Positions 8,255-15,673 of a stretch of DNA of 64,000 bases are shown here, one piece after another. Source of the stretch: CAVVEQ01 sp963806635 (GTDB lineage: Bacteria > Chloroflexota > Anaerolineae > Anaerolineales > Anaerolineaceae); contig CAWDZA010000023.1 of NCBI GenBank assembly GCA_963806635.1, positions 216,907-280,906 of the forward strand, in the 5' to 3' direction. Below the pieces are notes generated by a model. The model searched no databases. It saw only the letters and a program-made list of their open reading frames with translations, and was not told the origin of the DNA. The translations under genes were made by a program, and so were the position numbers. Positions within the stretch are counted from its first letter, which is position 1. Each line of letters opens with the position of its first letter.

Positions 8255-9679
8255 CTATGCTCCAAACAGCCTGCCAATAACCTGCAGCGCCTGGGCTGGA
8301 TCAGGCACCGTGAACCACACCCACCCCAGGGCCAGGTAATTAAAGGTAAGAAAAATACCTAGTGCATTGAAGGTTTTCGCCCAACCCGGTTGAGAGATCC
8401 ATCCGGCGGTGCGCGGCTTCGCCCACTCTGAGTAGCGGTTCTGGACAAACAAACCCACGCCCTGCCATAACCCCCAGATGATAAACGACCAGGTGATCCC
8501 GTGCCACATCCCGATCAGCACCATGGTGGTCACCTGGGTGAACAGCAGGATGAACCAGGTCGGAAAGCGTTTTTTAGAGGAGCGCATGGCGCGGGTAAGC
8601 GGGTTGAAATAATATGCCCGGAACCAGCCCGTGAGGGTCATGTGCCAGTTATTCCAGAATTGGGTCAGGTTGGGCTTCAGATAAGGGCGGTTGAAGTTCT
8701 CGGGCAGGACGATCCCCAACCAGATGCCAAGGCCGATGGCGATATCCGTGTAGCCGCTGAAATCGAAGTAGATCTGGAAGGCGAAGGCATAGAGCAGCAC
8801 CCAGGTCCAGCCGCTGGAACTGACCTGGGAAGCGTTCGTGGCGTTGAGCGCGATGAGCGCCAGCGCATCCGCCAGCACAAATTTTCGGAAGAGCCCCGCG
8901 AGTAGCCGCTTTCCCCCGGCCATAAATTGGCCCGAGTCCAGGTTCGAGGGCTTGCGCAGGTCGCCGATGAATCGTTCCAGGCGGTCTATGGGACCGGCTG
9001 TTACCGCCGGGAAAAAGATGACGTAATTGACGTATTCCTGCAGGCTCACCCCCGGCAACCTGCCTGTCTGCCGGTCGCGCAGAGTATGGATCAGGCGGAA
9101 GGAGATGTAGGAGAATCCCAGCCAGCGGATATCCAGGGGCGAAGCAAGTGCGGCGGATTGACCATTCCATTCGCGAAGCAGGCCGCTGACCCAGTTGGTG
9201 AGCGGGGGGTATTTAAGCACAACCAGCAGGGTGATTAAAAGGATGATGCCACCAGCAAGCAAAACGGGGTTGGTACGCTTCTGGCGGGCAACTGCCCAGG
9301 TGAAAGCGCCCACGACCAAAACTACGGTTAATATTGGGAAGATCTGTGGTGGGCGTCCGGGTGTGATCAATCCGGTTTGGGTAATGAAGCGTGTCAAGCC
9401 CATCAGAACGACGATCCCGCCAACCACCAGCAGGGCGGGAAGGTTGTTTTTGAGGCTGCGGTCTTCAGGCGGAGCTGTAACTGCCCAGGCAAAAACGGTC
9501 AAAGCCAGCGTTCCCACGGGCAGCCAGAAATCCAGGTAGCGGATGGGCAGCGCTGGCTGCAGCCAAAATACAGAGAGGCAGCTCAGAACGAGCAGCACCC
9601 AACCACGCGAAAGCCGGCGCAGAAGCAGTCTGTAGGCCAGGATCAGGATGGCGAAGATCAGGATATTCTGAAGGGTCAT
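8255..9679 (-). CDS. MBOAT-family O-acyltransferase
   Basis: A 474-residue polytopic membrane protein. Family signatures are WLGFSYISFRLIH, YFDFSGYTDIAIGLG, NFNRPYLKPNLTQFWNNWH and GMWHGITWSFIIWG; the histidine of GMWHG is the catalytic residue in AlgI/DltB-type enzymes. About ten or more hydrophobic segments span the sequence. These enzymes pass acyl groups across the membrane to a periplasmic or extracellular partner, which fits the SGNH protein directly downstream. Length and motifs are normal for the family. Confidence 0.95.
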   Translation of the reverse strand: MTLQNILIFAILILAYRLLLRRLSRGWVLLVLSCLSVFWLQPALPIRYLDFWLPVGTLALTVFAWAVTAPPEDRSLKNNLPALLVVGGIVVLMGLTRFITQTGLITPGRPPQIFPILTVVLVVGAFTWAVARQKRTNPVLLAGGIILLITLLVVLKYPPLTNWVSGLLREWNGQSAALASPLDIRWLGFSYISFRLIHTLRDRQTGRLPGVSLQEYVNYVIFFPAVTAGPIDRLERFIGDLRKPSNLDSGQFMAGGKRLLAGLFRKFVLADALALIALNATNASQVSSSGWTWVLLYAFAFQIYFDFSGYTDIAIGLGIWLGIVLPENFNRPYLKPNLTQFWNNWHMTLTGWFRAYYFNPLTRAMRSSKKRFPTWFILLFTQVTTMVLIGMWHGITWSFIIWGLWQGVGLFVQNRYSEWAKPRTAGWISQPGWAKTFNALGIFLTFNYLALGWVWFTVPDPAQALQVIGRLFGA

Positions 9680-9706
9680 GATTCGAAGTTAGTATTTTAA
9701 ATGAAA

Positions 9707-9747
9707 AATTCGCTGTTTTCACCAATTTCAGGAGGAAACAGCGAATT
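9707..9747 (-). terminator. Inverted repeat with T-tract (possible terminator or attenuator)
   Basis: Perfect 12-bp arms (9736-9747 and 9707-9718) separated by 17 bases; on the minus strand the second arm runs into five T. It lies between the 40-residue peptide gene and the MBOAT gene and could set the expression ratio inside the operon. Confidence 0.55.
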
Positions 9748-9751
9748 GCTC

Positions 9752-9874
9752 TTAGAATCCCTGGTAAATCCACTGGGGGGCGCTATCGGCCGTGAAGACG
9801 AAAACAGCCAGCACAAGCAGGCAGATCAGCAACGCCCAGAGGTTTTCGCGGGAAAAAATCTTCCCCAGGATCAT
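9752..9874 (-). CDS. Small single-span membrane protein (40 residues)
   Basis: The reading from ATG at 9874 gives a 40-residue peptide: a short basic N-terminus (MILGKIFSREN), one hydrophobic helix (LWALLICLLVLAVFVF) and the tail DSAPQWIYQGF. The start overlaps the upstream lipoprotein stop as ATGA, strong support for coupled translation. Shape and tail resemble DUF5989-type small proteins, which often sit beside MBOAT or SGNH genes; I recall this from general knowledge and cannot check it. It may be an accessory subunit of the acyltransferase. Confidence 0.6.
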   Translation of the reverse strand: MILGKIFSRENLWALLICLLVLAVFVFTADSAPQWIYQGF

Positions 9875-10266
9875 TTGTAACCGCATACCTGCCAATCGCT
9901 CCCCTGCCGCTTGACCAGGAAAGGTCGCTTGCTCAGATCGATCTGCATGTTCTCGTTGTTGTAGGTGGCGTTGATCTTGCCTGTGCAGGTGACCACGTCC
10001 ATATCCCCCTCGCTGCCGGTCTTCTTACAGGCGAGGTCCTGCAATTCGGTCTTGACCGCCTGGAAGGAATCGAGTTCCATGGCTGCCTGGGCTTCCCAGT
10101 CCTTGCAGGAGAGCGTGGAAAGCGCGTTGGTATCCTTGTTCACCAGGGCGTTCAGATAGGATTGCACCGCCACGGCTGATTCATCCCCGTTTGACTTGGC
10201 TGCGCATGCGGAAAGTAAAGTAATTGAGAGAAGACTGAGGGAAAATATGACCAATAAGTGCTTCAC
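9871..10266 (-). CDS. Small lipoprotein of unknown function
   Basis: A 131-residue lipoprotein. I choose the GTG at 10266 because GGAGG lies 6 bases upstream; it gives signal VKHLLVIFSLSLLSITLLSAC with lipobox LSAC. The mature part (SAVAVQSYLNALVNKDTNAL, then GKINATYNN) resembles NTF2-like or DUF4878-type folds, with a closing segment SDWQVCGYK. It is probably the first gene of the minus-strand SGNH/MBOAT operon. Upstream lies the iteron array of the replication island. Confidence 0.75.
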   Translation of the reverse strand: MKHLLVIFSLSLLSITLLSACAAKSNGDESAVAVQSYLNALVNKDTNALSTLSCKDWEAQAAMELDSFQAVKTELQDLACKKTGSEGDMDVVTCTGKINATYNNENMQIDLSKRPFLVKRQGSDWQVCGYK

Positions 10267-10489
10267 CGGTACCTCCAATAAGCCACAACACTCGATTCTT
10301 GCGAACAAAATTATATCACCCGGAAGTTTTCGTTAAGTGAAGTGAGTGTCATCAGCAATAAATTAACATTCTGTTTTAATGTTGTCCTACATTATACAAA
10401 TATCATACAACAAGCGAGAATATACAATATATGGGAGACAATTATCGTTTAATCTATACGAATAGCTGTCAGAAAAAATCTTTCCTTTA
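10267..10489. other. AT-rich intergenic DNA beside the iterons
   Basis: About 220 bases without a gene, strongly A/T-rich from 10330, with short A/T palindromes but no convincing DnaA box (the closest is TTATACAAA near 10394). Next to an iteron array this could be a duplex-unwinding region or simply the promoter region of the leftward operon. Confidence 0.4.
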
Positions 10490-10678
10490 TGCAATATTTG
10501 CATTCAGGCGGTAATGCAGAATTTGCCTCATTGGGTAAGTGCAAAATTTGCTATTTCGCGAAGTGGAGATTTTTGCATTCAGGCGGGAAGGCAGATTTTA
10601 CCCTCCGGATTCCTGCGGGCAGGATTTGCCCTCCTTAAGGATGCAGAATATGCACGTGTTAAGAGTGCAGAAGTTGCA
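10490..10678. repeat. Eight-copy iteron array (13-bp units at 24-28 bp pitch)
   Basis: Units start at 10490, 10515, 10540, 10565, 10590, 10618, 10642 and 10666. The consensus is TGCAGAATTTGCA, an imperfect palindrome with TGCA ends; units 1, 7 and 8 keep both ends exactly, and units 4-6 are more diverged. The first five are exactly 25 bp apart. TTTGCATTCAGGCGG recurs at 10497 and 10572, exactly 75 bp (three units) apart, showing growth by duplication. The array lies just beyond the 3' end of the ribbon-helix-helix gene and its parA. Arrays of this kind are either partition centromeres bound by RHH proteins or replication iterons bound by an initiator. Confidence 0.88.
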
Positions 10679-10695
10679 CGAGATTCTAATCACTA

Positions 10696-11127
10696 CTAAT
10701 TAACGACTTTTTCTACTGGAAGACTCCTGGATCTTTTTTTATTCCTTTTCTGATCGTCGGTATGTAAATCAGGGATTACCAGATTCCAATCATAACGCGG
10801 GCTGCGAGAAGGAGTTTTGAGCGGACCAAGATCAAGACTGCCAGCGTTGAAAGATTCCAGAAAACGAATCAAAGCCAATGTGACCAGCTGACTGGCCGGA
10901 ATTGACAATCGAGTGGAAAGATCGGATATTTGATTGCGAATGTGCGGGGGCAGGTCATACGTCGCGCGCCGCTCCCGCCGGTCTGCGATCTTTTGTCGTT
11001 CCCGGGCTTTTTTCTCGCGCTCGCGCCTTGGCATCTGTGCGTCCACCTGGCGCTGCTCCATCTCCTTCAACAATGCCGAAACTTCCGGATCTATTAAATC
11101 CCTGCGGGGAAGGTTGCTTTTAGGCAT
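10696..11127 (-). CDS. Ribbon-helix-helix DNA-binding protein (ParG-like partition partner)
   Basis: A 143-residue, very basic protein. Residues about 55-93 form a ribbon-helix-helix unit: strand ATYDLP, helix PHIRNQISDLSTRLSI, turn, helix PASQLVTLALIRFLE. The N-terminus is a charged helix rich in Arg/Lys/Glu. The start overlaps the parA stop by 8 bases, the gene order seen in type Ib partition loci (parF-parG). In those systems the RHH protein binds repeats near the locus and recruits the ATPase; the iteron array lies 18 bases past this gene's stop. I infer it is the centromere-binding protein and probably also autoregulates the operon. Confidence 0.75.
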   Translation of the reverse strand: MPKSNLPRRDLIDPEVSALLKEMEQRQVDAQMPRREREKKARERQKIADRRERRATYDLPPHIRNQISDLSTRLSIPASQLVTLALIRFLESFNAGSLDLGPLKTPSRSPRYDWNLVIPDLHTDDQKRNKKRSRSLPVEKVVN

Positions 11128-11911
11128 CCAGCACCTCCATAAATTTGGTTAGTATCTGACGGTACCCACCGATCCGTCTGCGGTCCTCTGGCAAGCCTTT
11201 CATGGCCAGGCAGGTGGGCGCGTATTCCCAGAGCGTCCTGCCGTACGCCGGCGCTTCGCGGACACGAGTATCCTGCGGGATGGGCGGCCACAGGTGTCCA
11301 CCAAAGGTTTGGATCAAACTCTGGAACTGCAGGTAGGTCTCGCGGGTGGTACGGTCAAAAAATGTGGGTAGAATGCAGTAACCTTCCAGGGAATGACCCC
11401 GACGCGAGAACTCACCCATACTGCGGATCACCTCCTGCAACCCATCCACAGAAAGCGAATCCATACGGGTGGGGATGACCACCCAGTTGCTGGAAAGCAA
11501 CCCACTTGCATGCAGGGAATCCAGCGAGGGTGCCATATCCAGGAGGACGACATCATACCCGCCCCCTGTGATCGCCTCCAGGAACCGAACACTGCCTGAG
11601 GGGGATTTTGCAAACTCGTTCTGCACGGCCTCGGTGTGCTTATCGCCGGGAAGCACATCCAGATTCTCACGGGCGCCAACCACAAGCGAGGGCAGATCCC
11701 TGTTTTCACAGATCAGACCGAACAGCCCCGGCGACTTTGGCAGACCCAGGGAGAGGGCCACATGTCCCTGGGAATCCATGTCCACCAACAGAACCCGCCG
11801 GCCAGCCAGCGCCAGACCGTGGGCAAGCGTAACAGCAGTGGTGGTTTTTCCAACCCCACCTTTCTGGTTTGCAAACGATACAATCTTCACAAATTCCTCA
11901 TCTGACACCAC
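11120..11911 (-). CDS. parA: ParA-family partition ATPase 1
   Basis: A 263-residue ATPase with the deviant Walker A motif KGGVGKTT at residues 17-24, followed by LLVDMDSQGH and the Walker B-like VVLLDMAPSLDSL. It has no long N-terminal HTH extension, as in type Ib/small ParA proteins. It is translated with the RHH gene (8-base overlap). It differs clearly from ParA2 at 13321-14163, so this region holds two separate partition ATPases. The role would be ATP-dependent positioning of DNA carrying the bound centromere. Confidence 0.93.
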   Translation of the reverse strand: MVSDEEFVKIVSFANQKGGVGKTTTAVTLAHGLALAGRRVLLVDMDSQGHVALSLGLPKSPGLFGLICENRDLPSLVVGARENLDVLPGDKHTEAVQNEFAKSPSGSVRFLEAITGGGYDVVLLDMAPSLDSLHASGLLSSNWVVIPTRMDSLSVDGLQEVIRSMGEFSRRGHSLEGYCILPTFFDRTTRETYLQFQSLIQTFGGHLWPPIPQDTRVREAPAYGRTLWEYAPTCLAMKGLPEDRRRIGGYRQILTKFMEVLDA

Positions 11912-12127
11912 CTTAATTTTGATCGTAATTCCAAAAATAAGGGTCGCCCCTAGAAATTATAGCTGAAAATGAAAGAAATATTCAATAAATCGCTTTGGCG
12001 ACCCTGCAATACTTTCAGCGTCACCCCATAAACCCCTCATTGGCACGAATAATGCGTTATTGTAAGTAAAGGCGTGAAAATGTACGCTTCAGAGAAATAA
12101 TTCCAGGATATTTGAAAAAAGATGGGA
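11912..12127. promoter_or_regulatory. Upstream region of parA1 with inverted repeat
   Basis: About 215 bases between parB and parA1. It contains an 8-bp inverted repeat GGGTCGCC / GGCGACCC (11941-11948 and 11997-12004) and an AT-rich middle. This is a plausible autoregulated promoter region; no definite -35/-10 pair could be assigned. Confidence 0.4.
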
Positions 12128-12149
12128 AAGTGTAACCGCGGTTACACTT
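12128..12149. promoter_or_regulatory. 22-bp perfect palindrome at the end of parB
   Basis: AAGTGTAACCGCGGTTACACTT is a perfect 22-bp palindrome touching the parB stop codon. Its 14-bp core GTAACCGCGGTTAC recurs at 16538-16551. It has no T-tract on either side, so a protein-binding site (for example a parS-type site for ParB) is at least as likely as a terminator. Confidence 0.7.
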
Positions 12150-13294
12150 CAGGATTTTTTAATCCGGGCTTTGATCAGGCGGGAAAGCTCATCCAGGCGC
12201 GTGAGGGTTTCCTGTGCCTGGCCGAGAAAAACGACCTCATCAGCCAACAGGTCAAGAGCCTGGGATTGATCCACGGGGTCAAGCCGATTTATTGAACGGA
12301 TGAATTTCAGCAGGCTGCGGCTGGCCTCGCGCCCGGGATCGCGGGGAGAGGCGGGCGGTTTGCCGGTGGATGGAACTGGCTGTTCAGGCGAACCGGAAAC
12401 CACAGAGATCTCATCGGAGGTAAGCTGGCTCTGAATGCTCACCTGGATCAGGCGCTCCCATTGACGCTCCGGGGCGGAAAGGATCTCGCGCAGAACGCGC
12501 TCCGAAAGACGGTACCGGTCGGTGAGATCAAGCAGGGGGCTGGGAAGCTGCAGAATATTCAGAAGCTGCACCATACGCGGGCGGGTGAGCTGCATGACCG
12601 GGGTGATCTTCTCCCACAATCCGGTGGGCATGCGCTGGGAGCGCACCCTGCGGAAATATTCGTATTCGTCCTGGACGGTTTCCTCGGCGGGCATTCCCAT
12701 CTCGGAAAGGATCAGCGCGGAGATCTCGCAGGCCTGCTCGACTGCCGAAGGCGGCTCGGCGTGGCGGTTTTCCAGCACCTGACGCTGGCGGGTGGGATTA
12801 TCCACCACCTCAACCCGCAGAAGGGGCTCCGCGGCGGAGTGGTTCTTTACTCTTTTTAAACAGGCCGCCCAGAAGCGTCTTTCACCGGTCTCGATCTGGA
12901 AAATATAGTTCCCGTTCGGACCTTCCTTCCAGGCGCCGGTGATCGGTTTGATCTGCCCATGCTCATCGAAGGATTCGCCCATGGCAACCAGGCGTTCGAC
13001 CTCGGCTTTGATCGCCGGGTCGCTGCGCGCCATATCCAGCCAGGCAGCGGCCGCCCGGTAACAGTCAATTTTTCCTGAAAAGAAGTCCACGCGGAGGGAG
13101 GGTGGTAAAAGGCGGCGGGGTTGAAAGCGATCGGGCAGCATTTGGCTGGGAGCCAGGCGCTCGATACGCTCAACAGCAGCGATGGGGCTAAGCGCAGGGG
13201 CCAGCGGCGCTGTACCAGTGCCGGGAATGGGACTCGCGGCCTCCTGAGAGAGATCGTCGAAGGCGTTGAAACGCTTCTTATTCTGGGGGGACAT
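12149..13294 (-). CDS. parB: ParB-like nuclease-domain partition protein
   Basis: A 381-residue protein. After a disordered N-terminus it has a ParB/Srx-type domain with GQIKPITGAW and the arginine patch GERRFWA (residues 137-143; GERRxRA in classical ParB). Next is a central helical region with a likely HTH (TRPRMVQLLNILQLPSPLLD) and a C-terminal helical region. Canonical ParBs use the GERR box for CTP binding and spreading from palindromic parS. It is downstream of parA2 (26-base gap) on the same strand, forming a ParA-ParB pair. The sequence around the box, with Phe-Trp instead of the second Arg context, is divergent. Confidence 0.85.
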   Translation of the reverse strand: MSPQNKKRFNAFDDLSQEAASPIPGTGTAPLAPALSPIAAVERIERLAPSQMLPDRFQPRRLLPPSLRVDFFSGKIDCYRAAAAWLDMARSDPAIKAEVERLVAMGESFDEHGQIKPITGAWKEGPNGNYIFQIETGERRFWAACLKRVKNHSAAEPLLRVEVVDNPTRQRQVLENRHAEPPSAVEQACEISALILSEMGMPAEETVQDEYEYFRRVRSQRMPTGLWEKITPVMQLTRPRMVQLLNILQLPSPLLDLTDRYRLSERVLREILSAPERQWERLIQVSIQSQLTSDEISVVSGSPEQPVPSTGKPPASPRDPGREASRSLLKFIRSINRLDPVDQSQALDLLADEVVFLGQAQETLTRLDELSRLIKARIKKS

Positions 13295-13320
13295 GCCTGG
13301 CTCCTTTCCGGTCGGGGGAG

Positions 13321-14163
13321 TTAAACCCCACTGCCGGTCCTTTCCAACACGGTGTCCACCAATGCGGCATACTCCTGGGTGGCGCGCGAACTGGACCAGA
13401 TCTGCTCCGGGCTTTTGTGCCGGGGTGGACGGAAGCTGAAAACATCCATGTGGCTGGAGTGAGCGTAGGCGAGATCGGATGCTTTATGGATGGGTGCCAG
13501 AACCTGACCCGGAAAGCGGGTACGCAGCTCAGCCAGGATTTCCTGGGCTTCCGAGCGCTGTTCCTCGCAAAGCGTGGGCAGGTAACCAAATGTCTTTAGG
13601 TCGGGTCGGAAATGAACACGAACCTGGTCGATGGTACGCTGCAGCTCCATCAGCCCGGAGACACCCAGGTAGCTGGTCTCCACAGGGATGAGGACAAGAT
13701 CTGCCGCCACCAGAGCATTCACCAGCAGGTGCCCGGTGGTGGGCGGCGTATCAATGATGATATAGGCAAACTCTTTTGCAGCCGGGGCGAGCGCGCGGGA
13801 GAGGCGGGTTTCATTCGCCATCAGGGTGGGCAACAGGTGAGCCGCCTCCACCATCGCCGGGTGCGAGCTGGGGATCACATACAAATTGGGGTGGTACTGG
13901 CTGCGCTGAGTCATTCGCAGCGCGGAGGGAGGCGGGCTTTCCAACAACAGGCTGGAAAGATTGCCGCCGCCCGGGGTGGGTTTTATACCGAAGGCCGTGG
14001 CCAGCAGCGCATGTCCCTGAGGGTCCATATCCACCAGCAGCACCTTGCCAGCCGCCCCCGACCTCCCGGAAAGTTTCAGGGATAACCCGGCAGCAAGATT
14101 CACGGCGGTGGTGGTTTTTCCCACCCCGCCTTTTTCGTTGGCGATCGTGATCGTTACTGCCAT
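13321..14163 (-). CDS. parA: ParA-family partition ATPase 2
   Basis: A 280-residue ATPase with deviant Walker A KGGVGKTT at residues 11-18, then LLVDMDPQGHALLATAFG, and IIIDTPPTTGHLLVNAL as Walker B. It starts at the very N-terminus with no HTH domain. The gene is divergent from the AAA ATPase gene; the 210 bases between them carry repeated sequences that look like operators. It pairs with the ParB-like gene directly downstream, giving a second complete partition pair next to the parA1-RHH pair. Confidence 0.93.
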   Translation of the reverse strand: MAVTITIANEKGGVGKTTTAVNLAAGLSLKLSGRSGAAGKVLLVDMDPQGHALLATAFGIKPTPGGGNLSSLLLESPPPSALRMTQRSQYHPNLYVIPSSHPAMVEAAHLLPTLMANETRLSRALAPAAKEFAYIIIDTPPTTGHLLVNALVAADLVLIPVETSYLGVSGLMELQRTIDQVRVHFRPDLKTFGYLPTLCEEQRSEAQEILAELRTRFPGQVLAPIHKASDLAYAHSSHMDVFSFRPPRHKSPEQIWSSSRATQEYAALVDTVLERTGSGV

Positions 14164-14267
14164 GAGCCCTCTATATGCCTGCAGTTAAGGAAAATATACA
14201 CAACTTGAATAATCATACATAAATTTCACCCCTTAGTCAATATTAGCATAACTGGGCCAAATTCAGG

Positions 14268-14333
14268 AATAATTGCCGTAAATTTTAGAGAATATGCAAT
14301 AATTACCGTAAATCCCTTGAAATTAACCGGAAT
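14268..14333. promoter_or_regulatory. Direct repeats in the divergent parA2 / AAA ATPase promoter region
   Basis: AATAATTGCCGTAAAT (14268-14283) and AATAATTACCGTAAAT (14298-14313) differ at one base and are 30 bp apart; a weaker third copy, AATTAACCGGAAT, is at 14321-14333. The position between divergent genes suggests operators for ParA2, ParB or the initiator. Confidence 0.6.
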
Positions 14334-14372
14334 TCGTGCAATAATAGTTCAAATGTATCAGGAGGAATAGCA

Positions 14373-15197
14373 ATGTTATCTTCCATGGGCGATGAGGATT
14401 GGCGATATGCGCGTCTTGAGCGGTTGGGTTTGAAGGAAGACCCTTTCAAACTTTCGGCGGATCCGCGCTACCTTTATCTTGGTCCGGAGCACCTCGCAGT
14501 CTACCGGCAGGCTCAGGGCGTGATCTCACGCCGGCGCGGCCTGGCGCTGATCACCGGGGATATGGGCATGGGCAAGAGTTCGCTTGCCCGGCGTCTTTAT
14601 GACGTCTATAACCCTGATGAAAACGTTAAGGTTTATTACAACCACACCGCGGCATTTAAATCGGCGATGGATGCCGCCACCCAGATATCCCAGGCGCTCG
14701 GTATCCCCCCTCAGCGCAGCTTCCAGCGCCAGATGGAAAGCCTGGAGCAAAAAATGGCCTCGGCTTACACCGCCAAGCAAAACGTGATCATTTTACTGGA
14801 CGATGCCCAGATGATGAAGCCCGAAGCCCTGGAAGTGATCCACCGGATCTACAACTTTGATTATGACGTCAAGGTTGTGCAGATCCTGGCATTCGGACAG
14901 AGCGAAATGTCGAACCTGTTCGAGACCAACAAGGCGGTGAACGCGCGCGTTTTTGTGCGCCTGGTGCTGCCACCCCTCACCCTTTCCAGCGCGTTGCAGA
15001 TGGTGATGTTCCGGTTGAACGTAGCCGGGCGTAATGAGAGCATGATCGACGACGATGCCTTTGAGCTGCTCTACGAGAAGTCTCAGGGGGTTCCGCGCGA
15101 GATCACCAAATTCTGCGCCTATGCCACCGACCTCCTTCTGCAAAGCGACGCCACCACCATTGACCGAAACATAGTTCGGGAGGCGATCAGCGCATGA
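14373..15197 (+). CDS. ExeA/TniB-like AAA+ ATPase
   Basis: A 274-residue ATPase preceded by AGGAGG about 7 bases before the ATG. The N-terminal motif DPFKLSADPRYLYLGPEH is typical of ExeA/TniB-type AAA proteins. Walker A is GDMGMGKSS (residues 62-70) and Walker B IILLDDAQ (about 139-146). The C-terminal lid contains GVPREITKFCAYATDLLL. Related proteins serve in transposition (TniB), secretion (ExeA) or as DnaC-like loaders. Here it is the first gene of a rightward operon ending in a replication-initiator-like gene, so a helicase-loading role is the better inference. No transposase is nearby. Confidence 0.85.
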   Translation: MLSSMGDEDWRYARLERLGLKEDPFKLSADPRYLYLGPEHLAVYRQAQGVISRRRGLALITGDMGMGKSSLARRLYDVYNPDENVKVYYNHTAAFKSAMDAATQISQALGIPPQRSFQRQMESLEQKMASAYTAKQNVIILLDDAQMMKPEALEVIHRIYNFDYDVKVVQILAFGQSEMSNLFETNKAVNARVFVRLVLPPLTLSSALQMVMFRLNVAGRNESMIDDDAFELLYEKSQGVPREITKFCAYATDLLLQSDATTIDRNIVREAISA

Positions 15198-15520
15198 CCA
15201 CCCCAACCCCCCCCAGAGCCGCCTGGGTTCAGCTCTATGAAGCCAGGCGGGTTACAAGCGAGCCTGTTACCCGTACCGCCGGGCGACCACCGGCATCCGT
15301 TCCCCGCCGCAAAGTGGGACTTACCCTCTCCCAGGGAGAGATCACCGAAATTGACGAATGGCAGCAGCGCTTTGCCGTCCTGCTGAAGCGCAAAGTCTCC
15401 GATGGCGAGACCGTTGGCATCCTGGTGCGCATCTGTACCGCCCGACTGAACCGCGTGGGCGAAGCAGAAAGCACCGGCGGTCTGTCAGCTTTTGTTGAAA
15501 AACTGATCGAGGCCGAGTAA
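15194..15520 (+). CDS. Small protein of the replication operon, unknown function
   Basis: A 108-residue protein whose ATG overlaps the stop of the AAA ATPase (ATGA), so it is translationally coupled. The first 40 residues are Pro/Arg-rich and probably disordered; the rest (LTLSQGEITEIDEWQQRF, VSDGETVGILVRICTARL) is predicted helical and could be a small DNA-binding or adaptor fold. I recognise no family. By position it may link the ATPase to the initiator or act as a regulator. Confidence 0.75.
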   Translation: MTTPTPPRAAWVQLYEARRVTSEPVTRTAGRPPASVPRRKVGLTLSQGEITEIDEWQQRFAVLLKRKVSDGETVGILVRICTARLNRVGEAESTGGLSAFVEKLIEAE

Positions 15521-15563
15521 TTGTTTCTTCCATAAAACACCCACATTAACGGAAGAAACAATT
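15519..15563. repeat. 13-bp inverted repeat after the small operon gene
   Basis: AATTGTTTCTTCC (15519-15531) and its exact complement (15551-15563) are separated by 19 bases, starting within the stop codon of the preceding gene. No T-tract follows, so it could be an mRNA hairpin or a binding site inside the replication operon. Confidence 0.6.
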
Positions 15564-15673
15564 GAAAATAAAAACCTTAACAAATCTTAAGATGGACGCC
15601 AGGTAGTAAAGGGGAGTAATCCCATCAAGAAAGAGCAAGCAGAAAAAGGATTTTAAGGCGAGAGAAACCAGTC

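Noticed and set aside
10490..10678. Possible CRISPR array
   Set aside because: Units are 13 bp, themselves palindromic, with gaps of about 12 bp that partly repeat; no spacers of normal length and no cas genes.
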